Numbered from the stretch's first letter, positions 23,401 through 35,346 are shown. The stretch is 64,000 nucleotides of DNA from Desarmillaria ectypa (GCA_030407005.1 JAUDYN010000001.1:2046001-2110000), one strand, 5' to 3'. Notes: generated by a model from the letters alone, not told the origin. Made by a program: numbers and translations.

Positions 23401-25241
23401 ATGGCCGCAGCAGGGTCTTCAAACGAGAAATTCACAAAAGATAATGTAGAAGCTGCGAGTGCTGCTGAGGTACTCTGACAACTAAATCCTCCGGCAATTG
23501 CTGACCATTTATATTACAAGGATGCTCTCCAATTCGACGCCTTGGCTAACAAGAAACTGGTCTGGAAGACGGACTTGCGCATAGTGCCTCTGTCAGCGTT
23601 CATATACTTGCTATGTAACATCGATAGATCGAACATCGGTACATTTTCTACTTGAAGACGTGACCCTTTCAAGGCTCATATCTTATCTAGGCAATGCCAA
23701 GATTATGAACAAGGAAGAAGGACACGACCTTTTGACGGAGACCAGACTTACTAGCTATCAATACACGTTGGTTTCCATTAACTTTCTCGCTCAGTTTGCT
23801 CATGACCATTCAGGATTGCTCTCGCAATATTCTTCCTAGCATATGCCTTCTTTGAAGTTCCGTCGAATGTTTTGTTGAAACGATTACGACCTAGTGTGAG
23901 GAACAAAATATATTTCGGTTCATGCAATTGATCGGCTCCCAGAGGTGGATTGCAACTCTCATGTTTATCTGGGGTGTTATCACTATTGGTTTGGGCGGGG
24001 TCACCGATTACGCAACTCTGACTATTGTTCGGTTCCTGCTCGGTGCCTTCGAAGCCGGTAGGAACTCTGGCGTAGCTTTCGTTCCGCTTAGCTGACGCCT
24101 TGCCCCGCAGGCTTGTTCCCAGGTCTAGTCTATTATGTTACGTTCTGGTACAGACCAGAAGAACGATCGCTCCGTGTCGCCCTCATACTGGCTTCCGCTA
24201 CACTGGCGGGAGCCTTTGGTGGCGCAATAGCTTATGGGATTTCGCATATGGAAGGAAGCAATGGTCTCTCTGCTTGGAGATGGTTGTTTATTTTGGAGGG
24301 AATTCCATCCGCTATTCTAGCTTTCCCTATCTGGTTTTGCCTCCCTGATTATCCGGAGACGGCGTCTTGGCTGTTACCAGAGGAGAAGGCACTTTCTGCA
24401 GTGCGTCTCAAGGACAGCTCAAATGCTTCTAGTAGAAGCCTATCTTGGCCGGATGTCACATTGACTTTGATGGACTGGCGCTTATGGATCCATTTCCTGG
24501 TTAGTGCCCGCGTTCTGACGAAGAAGACAGTGATACTGACTACAGAAAAGGTATATTTCGGAATTTCAGCCCCCTTCTCTAGCATGTCACTCTTTGCGCC
24601 TACCATTATATCTGGTTTAGGCTACACATCTCTGCGCGCCCAACTGATGACCGTACCACCTTACGCCGTGTCTTGGGTGTTCTCGATCTTCATTGGATAT
24701 GTCGCAGACCGGCTGAATCGGTATGTTCTGCAGCGCTCTCTATCCTAAGATGTTCTAATAAATCTTCCATATGCAGCCGTGGTCTTCTCTCTGCAACCTT
24801 TGCTGCTATTGGAGCCATAGGATTTATTGCTTCAGCAACACTTCCAGAAGATGCGTACAAGGTAAATATCCCGTCTTATTAGCACACATTAAATCTAAGG
24901 CTCATCTGCAGAGTCGATACGGCACACTCGTTATCGCATGTGCCGGTGCTTTCTCATGTATACCGCCTTTGTTAGGTTGGTTGTCCTGCAACACGCGCTC
25001 CACTGCGACAACTGGGCTTGCCGTGGCGTTGAATATCTCGTTCGGTGCTCCCGGACAAATTGTCGGGGTTTGGATCTATAAAGGCGAAGAAGCCTCAAAG
25101 GGTTATCCAACAGGGCATTGGACGAATGCCGCGCTTTTGATTTTTGCATCGGCAGGTTGCACCGGACTGCACCTGTTCTATAAGTCGAGGAATCGGAGGA
25201 TCAGTGAGAACGGCTCCCAAGAGATGTTATGGAAGCTTTAA
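23401..25241 (+). CDS. MFS transporter of the Dal5/allantoate permease (anion:cation symporter) type
   Basis: Twelve-helix plasma-membrane transporter, probably for an organic anion such as allantoate, a vitamin or a small peptide. Nine exons (23401-23469, 23521-23638, 23691-23766, 23814-23895, 23943-24057, 24111-24499, 24551-24720, 24777-24861, 24912-25241) give 477 residues. Family markers are DLRIVPLSAFIYLLCNIDRS, FFEVPSNVLLKRLRPS, RFLLGAFEAGLFPGL, FWYRPEERSLRVAL, WRWLFILEGIPSA and LPDYPETASWL. The start at 23401 follows the usual cytosolic N-terminus; an upstream in-frame extension to 23125 has no family similarity. The substrate cannot be told from the sequence. Confidence 0.9.
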
Positions 25242-25375
25242 GATGCGATCATGGTGATCCGATGCTACTGTATGTATGTACGAACACCCCACAAAAACCA
25301 AAATCACGTGCCTCTAGAAATGAGCGCCTGTATGGTCCCAACCTTCGCCTGCAGCTACAGTCGCTTTCAGATATT

Positions 25376-26500
25376 CTAGCCAGTTGTATGGCTCTCATTG
25401 GTGCGAGTAATCGAGAGAAGGATTGTCAGTGAACTGCCAGTTCTTGATGACGATATAAGAGCGACTACCTGTGTGGTAGCTTCCCCGACGACCATCGTGG
25501 TGCGAGATATACTCTTTGATCTGGGAAGCGTGAAGCAGAGTTTGTAGTCTTCAAGGAGCCTCGTGTAATCATTATTGTGAAGAGAATGGTGTATATTTGC
25601 AGCCACATTTGGAAATCGTCGAGTGAGAGGATATGCACGTCCTTGACACGAAAGGCAGCACGCACCTTTGTCGCAGGAGTAACGTTCGGAATGACGACAA
25701 GGTTCACTAAGAACACAGGGTTTGGGACATCCTTTACAAAATCTGCGTATGGAGGGGCATCGCGGTAACCCAGCGCCGTCAGAACCGATACAGTGATTGG
25801 TGCGCGGTAATTCTGTGTCCACTTGTCCTGATAGTTATGAATCAGTCTCCAAAAAATTACAGGAAAAAATTTGGGTACATGTATAGGACCTATGGCCGAA
25901 AAGGAAACCGTGGAGTGCGTTCCAGGAATGGGAGGCTCGCTCGATACGTAGTCATCCAGTTCTTGCGCAGACGCTCTGTCCTTTACGGTGGCTTTGTAAA
26001 TCGGTTTATGGATACAATTGGAGGTTTCTTTTCAAAAATGTGAGCAGCCAGGCACCTGCATATCCTAGCAGACAACGTACGGCATTGTTGACTGCAGTAT
26101 CTCGTTCTAGAGAGGAAATTCAAGTTAAAACACTAAAGAGAGGCATTAAAAAATCATACATTTTGCATTGCAAGCACGCTTGAAAGCGTATCGGACTGCT
26201 GGTCTCAGATTTGGAGCAGTTCTGGCAGCATCTGTGGAATCAGCGAAGTTTTGCATCGGCTCGTCGAAATCACCCGCAGAGCATGACCGGAGCTGATGCC
26301 TGCATATAGACGATTAGATAGTTGCAAGGTAGAGAACAGACAATTTTAACTGACTTCAGGCTGGGGGTGCACTGCTGCGAGGTTTTGCTCTAGTGGCGTG
26401 ATGGTGTTAGTGCAAACTTCAAAGCAGTGGCAGAGACAAGGACTTAAGGACGGTAATTTCGGGCCGGATACATACCGGCAACCTATCTCGATCTGAATTT
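25376..26500 (-). CDS. Hypothetical multi-exon protein, approximate boundaries
   Basis: Minus-strand coding segments join across plausible short introns but match no family I recognise. From the N-terminal side there is a Cys-rich stretch (CLCHCFEVCTNTITPLEQN), then HPQPE joined to LRSCSAGDFDEPMQNFAD, then LRPAVRYAFKRACNAK. A long middle exon follows with SAQELDDYVSSEPPIPGTH, GPIHVPKFFPVIFWRLIHN and VPNPVFLVNLVVIPNVTP. The final segment is NNDYTRLLEDYKLCFTLPRS and ends at 25376. The start codon was not found with confidence; the gene may begin beyond 26500. Its function is unknown. It converges with the MFS gene, about 135 nt between ends. Confidence 0.35.
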
Positions 26501-26559
26501 TTTTAAAGTGCTTTGTGCTACCTATGCGGCCTCCATGTTTTGTAGGCGGCTAAATTTCT

Positions 26560-28556
26560 TCGCATTCAGATCCCTGTAGAGTCGGATCTATTCTCGACAT
26601 TTCTACCTACCAGTACACGGTTCTTTTACGTCTCTCCTCGCGCGCAGAAGCGGGTATTCAGACCTTCCGTTGGGCAGACTGCCATTGTCAATTATCCGAA
26701 GACGCACAATGTCACGGTCTCTGCCCGCCCGGGTGCAGGAAAAACAGCGACCACAGAGGTTGCGGTGCAGGCCAATCCCAATAATCCAATAGCTGTTGTC
26801 ACGTATTCGAAGCGGCCTCCGACGTGGGTTGACGTTCCACAATATGAGATTGTTATTTTGGACGAACTGCAAGATCTCACGGAGAACCTGTATTAGCTTA
26901 TTTGCGCTTTTACCACCTCAACGCAACTAAGTGGCCGAGCTCCTTCAGGTCCTCGTATCAGGCGATCCACGGCAGGCCATTTACGATTTTCGTGGGGCCG
27001 ACCAGCGCTACCTAGAGCTGTCATCAGACACTCTATCTGCCGTATCACCCTATGAATGGAGGAGCGTTCGACTCAGCCAAAGTTGTCGTCTTTCTTGTGA
27101 AACGGCCAATTTCATTAACAATGCGTTTCTTGGTGGAGAGCCTTACATACAAGGTTCTCATACAGGTCCCAAACAGCTGTACATACGCGGCAATCTTTAT
27201 CGCACTGCCGAAATCCTAAATTACACTTACCCACTCATTCAAAAATACGGTCACGAAAACGCTGCCATCCTAGCACCGTTCGTTCGCTCCAACGAATTCG
27301 TCAAAGGCATCGTCAACGCACTGTGGGAAAAGTACAAAATTCCCGCTGCGCATGCGATATCTGATGACTGGATGAGATTCGATGACGATGTCACCCGCGG
27401 AAAGATTATTCCGTCTACATGCCACCAATCCAAGGGGAGCGAGCGCGATCTTGTCATCGTGCTGGGAGCTGACGACTCACATTTCGGTCTTATGGCACGC
27501 GACCTACCCGATGATCGTTGTCCAAATGCAACTTTTGTTGCCATCACTCGTGCCAGAAAGCAGCTCGTGGTCCTTCACTCCCACTCCCACTCGCCGATGC
27601 CAATCGTTGATTGGACGGCCATTGAGGGTGGTGCAGAAGTCATTAACCTAGAGGATGAACTACCCAAGGCGCAAAACAAACCGGGACGCCCTCTCCATTT
27701 GGGGTTACTTTTATCGTGGAGAGTCGTTGCCACAGACGCAGCAAGACATGTCCAGGAGGAAGATCTTGATACCATTGTTCGCCATCCCGACATCCAGAAA
27801 GTCCAGTCGCTTCTACCTCCCTTCCGCTGCATCAATGCGCCTGACAAGGTGCGCACAGACAGCATGAACAACTATTGGGAGCCTGTGAGCGACCTCAATG
27901 GCCTCACCGTCACCCTTGATTTCGAATATTGGCTGACAGGAAAGGTAGCTGCATTTATGAACAACAAGCAGATGGAGCATCTCCCAGCAAGGAAAACATT
28001 GGAAGATGACACCTATCGTGCCATATGGCTATCGAAGGAGGCCGCACATTATGACGCGAGTACTTCGGGTTTTAAATCTCGTTAGCTTCAGATGGAGTAT
28101 AAGGGCCCCAAATTTGATTTGATGGTTCCCTACATTCCGGTAGCCACTGAACGTCTTTCAGAGAAATTTTCGAAGTACAACCGTTCCAAGCTTGCCAGAG
28201 ACCTTACCATGGAGGTGCTGCCGGAATAGCACCTGAGCATTAATGATCAGACTACGTCCTTGATAGGCAGGGCAGATATGATTCACTCGAGGAATAAAGG
28301 GCGGGATGTGACGATTTGGGAAGTCAAGTTCGTAACGGCGCTCTCCCGCGAACATGTCGTTCAGACGGTCATCTATGGATACTTGTGGGCTATGGCCCAT
28401 CAAAAGAAACCATTTCCTCGCCTCGTTCTTTACAATGTAAAAAACGACGAGAAATGGGAAATCCACACGACTCTTGACCGTGAAAAACAGGTCATTGAAG
28501 AGGTTTTACCGACGAAGTTCACTTTGAATGGGCAAATACCTACAATGTATTTTTGA
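26560..28556 (+). pseudogene. Relic of an SF1 (UvrD-like) helicase fused to a PD-(D/E)XK nuclease
   Basis: Helicase motifs are in order: ARPGAGKTATT (Walker A, near 26735), VILDELQD (Walker B, near 26860), VSGDPRQAIYDFRGADQRY (near 26950), RLSQSCRL, HQSKGSERDLVIVLG and FVAITRARKQLVVLH. Downstream, 28260-28556 carries a RecB/Cas4-type nuclease core: GRADM, then WEVKFV (the E-x-K), then QTVIYGYLWA. Three breaks are visible. Only a few residues separate the Walker A and B regions, where a helicase needs well over 100. Stops follow ENLY (26892) and SGFKSR (28082). Another stop (28227) precedes the nuclease domain. The fusion suggests a DNA end-processing enzyme or a mobile/viral-derived factor; that is inference. 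Confidence 0.65.
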
Positions 28557-28652
28557 AAGGTTGCGCGGATGTTCGCGAGGAAGTGACGCTGCTGTGGCTT
28601 GAGGATGAGTACGTATGTTAAGGAGATGGCTTTGTTACAAGATTTAATATTC

Positions 28653-30393
28653 TTATTCAGTGGTAATCGATGGTGTTGATGAATCATCACCGTCAGCGAG
28701 TGCCCACATGTAGTAAACCGCTGATTTTATTGGATCATGAGCAAAGGGGACGCAGATGGGATGAAGGCATACCAAGACTTCTATATGGCTTCCAAGATGC
28801 CGTAAGGCCTTCCATTTCTGCAGGAGTGAGCAGGGCACCCCTTGACCAGTTATCAGTAATCGCGTCTGAGGTGAGCATTGAATGCGACGTACTTGATCTT
28901 TTTCTTCCCATCAAGACGAGCTTTCAACGTGGCTACAGTGAGACCTTCAGGCAGAGGCTCTGGCACAAATGAGGTATCTTGCACTTTGTGAAGAGTTCTA
29001 TTGATTGACGGAGTGAACGCGGGAGGCAGAGCGGGTGCTCCCATATCGTTCTTCTTGGGCGTGGATGGTAAACCTCCTGGTGGCGCTGAAGAAACGTCAG
29101 GAGTCAACGGTCTTTCTATATCCGCCACAGAGGTAGTTTTGTCATTTTCGTCTTCGAGCTGTGAGTTCTTTTTCTTCTTGGGTTTGGATGGGCTACCCCC
29201 GTCTTTCTTATCAGATATCGCATAGTTATAAGTGGGAGAATGCAGAGACAGGAACCATCGTATCACTCCACGCTGGACGCCCAAGTCGCCTATACGTCTT
29301 TGTTAATAAACTGCTAACACACTCAGTGACGCGGTTCTCACCAACGGCCAAAATGTCGGGTCGCCGGAGAGAGAAGATTGCGAACATGTCAACTAAGAAG
29401 AGGGAAGTCATGGACCCGAGTTTTAAGATCAGCAAACTGCGTTTTACCGGTCCACTATGATGGAGGAAGCGCCGCTCAGTTAAGTCGTAGGGAGTAACAA
29501 GGAGTCGAACATACTTTTCCAACACCTTTGACAGCAATTAACAATTCTAATAGATCTTCGTCGGTGGCTTTTATCAGCTTTTCTGTTGACAAACGCCCAT
29601 CCGCGAATCTACTTGCGAGATCCTGAACTAGATGACAACAGTGTTTCGATTACCTCGGGTCGACCGCAAAATGGAAAGACAAACCATATTCCCCCTTGCG
29701 TCCACTAAGGCCTGCGGAACGAAGGAGGGAAGGATCCGTGGCAGCCACCTGCTCAGGGCTTGGGAAAAAGGATGTTGCAGAGTCGTCGCTGCCAAGAGAT
29801 ACTTCAATTACTAGAAATGCCTATCATGAACTGCACAAACGTGTAATCCGCGACATTCTCAGGGAGAGATGGGTTATATATCCGTTTGAACTTGTGATTG
29901 ATAGAGCGGGCAGCTTTCCAGGATATCTGTTGCGCTCTATGAAGTATCAGAGCGCTGAAGGGTCAGGGTTGAACAGTCTAAGTACATTATGGAGGTTGCG
30001 AGAGACCTGTGCAACGTAATACTGAGATTTTTCCATGGGTAGAGCGAAAGAGAAGTAAAAGTACCTAAATGGGTGTACTTGTTCAAGTACTTCGAAAGGT
30101 GTACACTTCAGCTTGCCAAAAATGTCTTCAAACCGGGGATCTGCGCTGATGAGGTGCTGTTTCGCATCCTCAAAAGAGAAAGAGAGCTGTGCTGGTATCA
30201 ACACTGGTGCTGCACCGGAGCTTGGTGACACGACTGGGGGTATCTGCTGCTCTACAGCTTCTTGTGCCGTCTTGGGTTTCTTGGTATTATCCTTGGTTGA
30301 TGTTGGCGTTTTGCGTTTCGTCGCCGTCTGTCCAGTCTCTGGAGATGCACTACTGGCAAGAGAACGCGTCGAGGAACGCGTCGCTGCAGGCAT
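28653..30393 (-). CDS. MAG1: DNA-3-methyladenine glycosylase II (Mag1/AlkA-like, HhH-GPD)
   Basis: Base-excision repair enzyme that removes alkylated purines. The start at 30393 begins MPAATRSS, and the N-terminus is Lys/Ser-rich and probably nuclear. Core landmarks are DPRFEDIFGKL, RSLATSI joined to QQISWKAARSINHKF, FFPSPEQVAATDPSLLRSAG, DLASRFADGRLS, AVKGVGK, WTVDMFAIFSLRRPDI, GDLGVQRG (catalytic Asp of HhH-GPD) and a C-terminal LTPAEMEGLTASWKPYRSL joined to YYMWALAD. A 7-nt exon (29454-29448) supplies WT between GK and VDMF. A Lys-rich, Pro-rich insertion follows the catalytic Asp, as is common in basidiomycete orthologues. An in-frame ATG at 30432 is an alternative start. Confidence 0.92.
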
Positions 30394-30619
30394 TATGAAT
30401 CCAGATGAGGAAAACCGAACAAGTTTCAACATCCAAATTCACGTCTCCAACTTATACACCGCTTACGGCGGGAACGATGAGTCATTGTTCCGGGCGCCCA
30501 GGATATAAGTGGCTGTGCGGAAGTAGGTCCGTCTAGTATATACCACCACCACCATTCGTCGTTTCCTTCCCCCCCTTCGCAAATCTTCTTCTATCAGTTC
30601 TCCTATATCTCATATAAAT

Positions 30620-31053
30620 ATGGCATCCAGTAAGACACTTCAGATTGAGTCTGTGCATCTACTAAAGAGATCCATTATTCCAGAGTACATCGTCATGTTT
30701 AAGGACAATGTCTCTGAAGATCAGATCAAAGAGTACGCTGCACAGGTGAACAGTGGGGGTATGTTCCTTCTAGCAATATTGTCCCACCTCAAGTACTCAC
30801 ACTCTCTTGTAGGAGGAGAAGTAACCCAATTTTATGGCGTCATACCCGTACATATCAAAGACCATCCATCGACCCTATCCTGACGCTCTTTTCCAGGGAT
30901 TCGCCGCCAAGATTACGGACGACCAGTTGCAACAATTCCAGTCCCTTCAAGGCGATATCATCGAGTCCATCGGTGTGTTCAATTCGTTTACGTTGCTCTA
31001 TCCTAGACTCACTTATGGTGTCAGAACCCGACCAGATTGTCACGACCCAGTAA
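30620..31053 (+). CDS. Inhibitor I9 domain protein (POIA1/Pbi2-like subtilisin propeptide-type protease inhibitor)
   Basis: Small cytosolic inhibitor or intramolecular-chaperone-like protein of subtilisin-type proteases. Four exons (30620-30758, 30813-30847, 30897-30972, 31025-31053) give 92 residues, slightly longer than POIA1 of Pleurotus. Landmarks are PEYIVMFKDNVSEDQI, GGEVTQFYGVIPGFAAKI, QQFQSLQGDIIESIEPD and the C-terminal IVTTQ, the usual inhibitory tail of the family. There is no signal peptide. An A/T-rich ATATAAAT precedes the ATG. It is divergent from MAG1, with about 225 nt between starts. Confidence 0.85.
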
Positions 31054-31412
31054 ATATACTCGCTACTATATATGCTTAGCTATCCTTGTACTATCCAACG
31101 GACTTCATATTGAATGTTGTAAACATTGTGTTTATCTTCGGCTCCGCTCTCGGAGCATCGATTCGTGCAAATTCTAAGTCATGCTCAGTCCATTCGCGGT
31201 AGTAAAAATACGCTATTACTACAAGTGATGAATGTTTGAATTCCTGTATACTGAAAGACGTGAAATAATAAACCTAGGTATGGATGCGGATAAACACTAT
31301 GCGGTGGTATCATCTTGTCACTGACATTCATAATCGTACTTAATTCGTGATCATTGCTCATAATAGGTCATCGAAGAGATAGATGGAAGGAAAGGTCATT
31401 CGCAAGTGTATC

Positions 31413-33405
31413 CTAAACCATATGTGTGACCAGAGCAGCAAGCGATGCACGAGGAGCGATGGGTTCTGGAGAAGGGGACGGTGTAGTGGCCATGACTTTC
31501 GGGACCGAGTGTGTTACTGTCGTCCTGGGCTTCTCAGGTGGATCAGCAGCTGTGAGTGTGATGACGGGCAGAGGAGCAGGCGTTGCGGAAGACTCTTGGC
31601 TCGGTGGGCTAGGAAGTACTGGCATAACGGGGCCTGTATCTGACTCGTCTTGCTCCTGTGATTCCGAATCCTCTTGCGATGATGTTTCTCCCGAGGATAT
31701 CAGGCCGGCAGGTGGCGGGTTAAAATCCCATGGCCGTGGCACCTATATAGATATGTGAGAGGGATAGCAAACACTGGGCAGAAGGCTTACCATGGCTGCA
31801 GGCATGATCCTATACAACTGTGTCAGTGAGGATGACAATGACTAGGTCCATGAACTCACCAAGTTGCAGCACAGACGACTCCGCGACCTTTATCCTGCGC
31901 TTTGATGGCGTTGAATTCAAAGTCGACGAATTGAGAGATGTATCGAACGAAAGGCAGAATCTCTCGGGCGCCGTTATTGACCAACGCCAGGGCAGACATA
32001 AAATTGACGATGGCATTGGATATTGAGTGGACGTTCTGAGATATTGTGAGGATTTGAGTAGCAAGTATGGACAGAACAAAAGACTTACCCCTAGGTAAGC
32101 TAGCGTTGGAGGGGGGAGTGCGACCTCAAGGCCCCACCAGTCTAGAACGACTGAGAAGAATAATCGATGCGAGGGAAAATAAACGCGTACAGGTCAAGAC
32201 AGACATCCTATCGGTGGGAGGATACACGCCTTGGGAACAACGGTAAGCCAGAGCCTTTTAGAAACTTTTGATTACACACCTGTATGATCAGGAAGCACTG
32301 CTTTGCCTGTTGCGTATCCTAGAGCCATCAGCTCCGGAGTTATCTGCTGTATACCGTTGAGAACTGTTTCAGCTGTGGGAACTGCTCCAGCCAAGAGACC
32401 CTCCCCATCACCCGGTTGACCCAACCCAAGGTCGGGAGACCGGATGAGATCGACGATGTGCATTTCGTCAAACATTTGGGATAATTTGTCGGCTGGTGCC
32501 ACGGCCACGCTAAACTCGCCGAACGTCTGTTCCTTTGACATCCCGGCATCGGAATTGATGTAAGCAAAGTGAAGTTCATGCTCCTGCTCATCAGTGTTGG
32601 CAAGGCAGACAGCACGTATAGGACCCTTCTTCCGACGCGATGGTGGCGATACCTGGGCTGCCAGGTCCTCAACTGAGAGGTCACGGAGGTGCGCGATGAC
32701 CTTGTTGGCAGTCTTGGGCTTCATAAGCTCAGACTTGACCTGGCTTACCAGAGGCTTTGCCGGAGAGCCCTTGACTGACCTACCACCGTGTCCGACGATG
32801 AGAGCGCGTACGACCTCTGCCGACTGCTTGGCCCGGTTGTCTGATCTCGCCTTGGACGACAAGAGGAAATGCTTAGACAGTGCCGCCGAAGACACACCGA
32901 CCTTCTTCTCGTACTCCTCCGCAGCCGACAGTGAGCGTTTGTGGTCGGTATGATTACGCCGGCGTCGTGCAAACGGACGGAACGATAGTAAGTGACGCTT
33001 CTTCGTCCGAGGGGGTGCCGTCTCTTCCATCTGGAAAGGCGTTATCTCAACTGTCAGCTCCTCGCTCGACATCACATGGGCCGATACGGACTGCTGGCTA
33101 CATGTCTGGTATTCGGAATTCGGACTGATGGACAGAGGTCTTGTCGGGGATTCGACTTGAGCGTCCTGCGACGACTCTAGGTCATCTACGACGACGACGG
33201 CCTGCGACTTTGACGAGTGGTGGAGGTAGGTGAGAAAACCCATGGCGTTGGAGACGACGAGGACGACGGTGGGGAGGAAGCCCATCCGGCCCAAGGGCCC
33301 TTTTGATGCTTTCAGGAAGAAGGGCCGTGGGAATGTTTCTGTCCGCCGACACCATTCGGAATAAGAAAATTGCTCAGCACTGCATAATGTTTGCTCATGG
33401 AACAC
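31413..33405 (-). CDS. Conserved Agaricomycete protein of unknown function, membrane-anchored
   Basis: A long first segment (33405-32272) holds an N-terminal hydrophobic stretch (MGFLPTVVLVVSNAMGFL near 33285, possibly the true start), a basic Ser-rich region and a conserved part ending ALGYATGKAVLPDHTG. Further exons read LDWWGLEVALPPPTLAYL, HSISNAIVNFMSALALVNN, REILPFVRYISQFVDFEFNA, DKGRGVVCAATW and PRPWDFNPPPAG, with an acidic Ser/Pro-rich tail. A 19-nt exon (31809-31791) supplies IMPAAM between CAATW and VPRP. The C-terminal part is helix-like and well conserved in my memory of mushroom proteomes, but no family name or role is known to me. Confidence 0.65.
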
Positions 33406-33531
33406 CGTGGTCTCATGTCAGTTTCCCTCAAATAGAGGGATTCGGATAACATTCATGATTCACTTCCCTTGCCCACCTTGACCTGCATTTCTTCCCCCCC
33501 TTCAGAAGCAGCCTCCGCTAAATTTGTCTCC

Positions 33532-34956
33532 ATGACCTCTGATACGTACCATCCTAATAAGACCTTCAAGGACGTTGTTAGGTTCGTCTGCTTTCCCGAT
33601 GTACCGTCGCGTAAATCGCTCATTTGCAACTTTTTCACAGGCACTTTGCTCCAGCATGGTTCGCCGTCATCATGGGCACAGGTGCTATTAGCGCCCTGTT
33701 CCATGCGTTCCCCTACGGCACTGGTTCCCAGGGATTGAGAATAATGACACTCATATTCTTTTTCCTCAATTTATGCCTTTTCATTACCTTCTGCGCCATT
33801 TCCCTCGTCCGTTATATCACGTTCCCCGACATCTGGGGTATCATGATCCGGCACCCTGTCCAAAGTCTTTTCACCGGCACTTTCCCTATGGGCGCTATCA
33901 CAATACTGAACATCGCTGTCAGTCTTATCCATGACGACTATGGTTTCGGCGGTAAGCCATTCTTGTACGCCCTATGGGCCTTCTGGTGGCTGGACGTGAT
34001 AAGCTCCTTCCTTTGCTGCTTTGGCATCATGCACTTCATGTGGGTCTGCCATGAATTACTGCCTCCGATCATTGTATTGACGCGTTCCATAGGGTAACGG
34101 CCCAGAAACACTCGTTAGAGTCCATGACATCCGTTTGGCTCTTACCCGTAGTCACTTTGATTGTCGCTTCGTCAGGTGGTGGAGTGATAGCTCTATCGCT
34201 GTACAAGTATTCAGTGAATCATGCGGTTATCACCGCTACGTTCTCTATATTCATGGTCACCATCGGTCTCTCCATTGCCTTGATGATGTTGACGGTGTAC
34301 CTGCTGCGCCTCGTCGTCCATGGTCTTCCGGCCGGTGCGGGAATAACATCGGTGTTCCTGCCCCTCGGTCCTACGGGCCAGGCAGGATACTCTATCCTTC
34401 TCCTTGGGCAGTTCTTCAAATCCATATTACCTCTTCACTACGGCGATTCCGAATTATTGAACGCTGAGGCAACTGGTGCCACAATACATGTTATCTGCAC
34501 CATCATTTCCTTGATTCTATGGTCCCTTGCATCCATGTGGTTATTCTTCGCCGTCCTTGGTGTACAGAACGTCCTCCGTCAAACTCGAATTCCCTTCAAG
34601 GTACAAGTCTGGGGCATCATTTTCCCGAACGTAAGCCGCCTATCTTCCCTCTGTTCCTGACATTGACTCCGAGTTTACAGGGTGTATACGCTAACCTTAC
34701 TCTGAGTCTCGCCAGCACTTTCGACTCGCCGTTCTTCCGCGTCTGGGGGTCGATATACTCTGTTGCGATATTAATTGTCTGGTGCTCAGTTGCATCACGC
34801 ACGGTCATGTTGGTATGGAACAAGCAGATATTTGAGGCCCCGTGTTTGGGTGACATAGATATGGCTCAAAAGAGCAAGTGCAAGGAGACAGAATTGCAGG
34901 CAATCAACCCCATGTGCGCCAACGGAAGTAGCACCGATACTGTCCATTTAACGTGA
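33532..34956 (+). CDS. SSU1: Sulfite efflux pump / tellurite-resistance-dicarboxylate transporter (Ssu1-like, SLAC1 fold)
   Basis: Plasma-membrane exporter with about ten helices. Four exons (33532-33581, 33641-34039, 34093-34630, 34681-34956) give 420 residues. Landmarks are HFAPAWFAVIMGTGAIS, FPMGAITILNI, WWLDVISSFLCCFGIMHFM, HSLESMTSVWLLPVVTLIV, LPLGPTGQAGYSILLLGQF and SPFFRVWGSIYSVAIL. Yeast and Aspergillus Ssu1 export sulfite; malate transporters share the fold, so the substrate is inferred. The neighbouring gene encodes a persulfide dioxygenase, which releases sulfite and supports a sulfite role. An upstream in-frame ATG at 33469 is less likely. It lies divergently from the unknown minus-strand gene, about 125 nt between starts. 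Confidence 0.88.
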
Positions 34957-35346
34957 CCTGCTTAATCACCTCTTAGATAGAATGAGAAATTTTTTGTATT
35001 CGTATGTAAGATGTCGTGACGTTGTGTGTGTTGAATTCGGAGCCAAAGCGTGCGGCTGACACGGAGTCGACGATTTCCGAATTCGGCATCCTGCCGACCC
35101 AGCGCATGCCTCTTGTCATCTGCGCTCATGATCCTACCAAGACTACAACCCTCTCTGCCCTGGGCCCACCTTTGACCTATTTTCTCTTTACCATCATTCT
35201 GCTGCCACACTAAGTTCCCAAGGTTGTGCGTTGAATCCGAATTCTGTGTTCTGGACCTATCCCATTACTGGTCGTCAATTCGGAAATCGGCTAGAGCATT
35301 CAGATTGTATTATCGGAATCTTCGTCTCCTGTGCGCTCCTGAAGGG

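Noticed and set aside
24000..31000. Secondary-metabolite gene cluster around the MFS transporter
   Set aside because: Neighbours are a kinase, an unknown gene, a helicase relic and a DNA glycosylase; there is no core biosynthetic enzyme.
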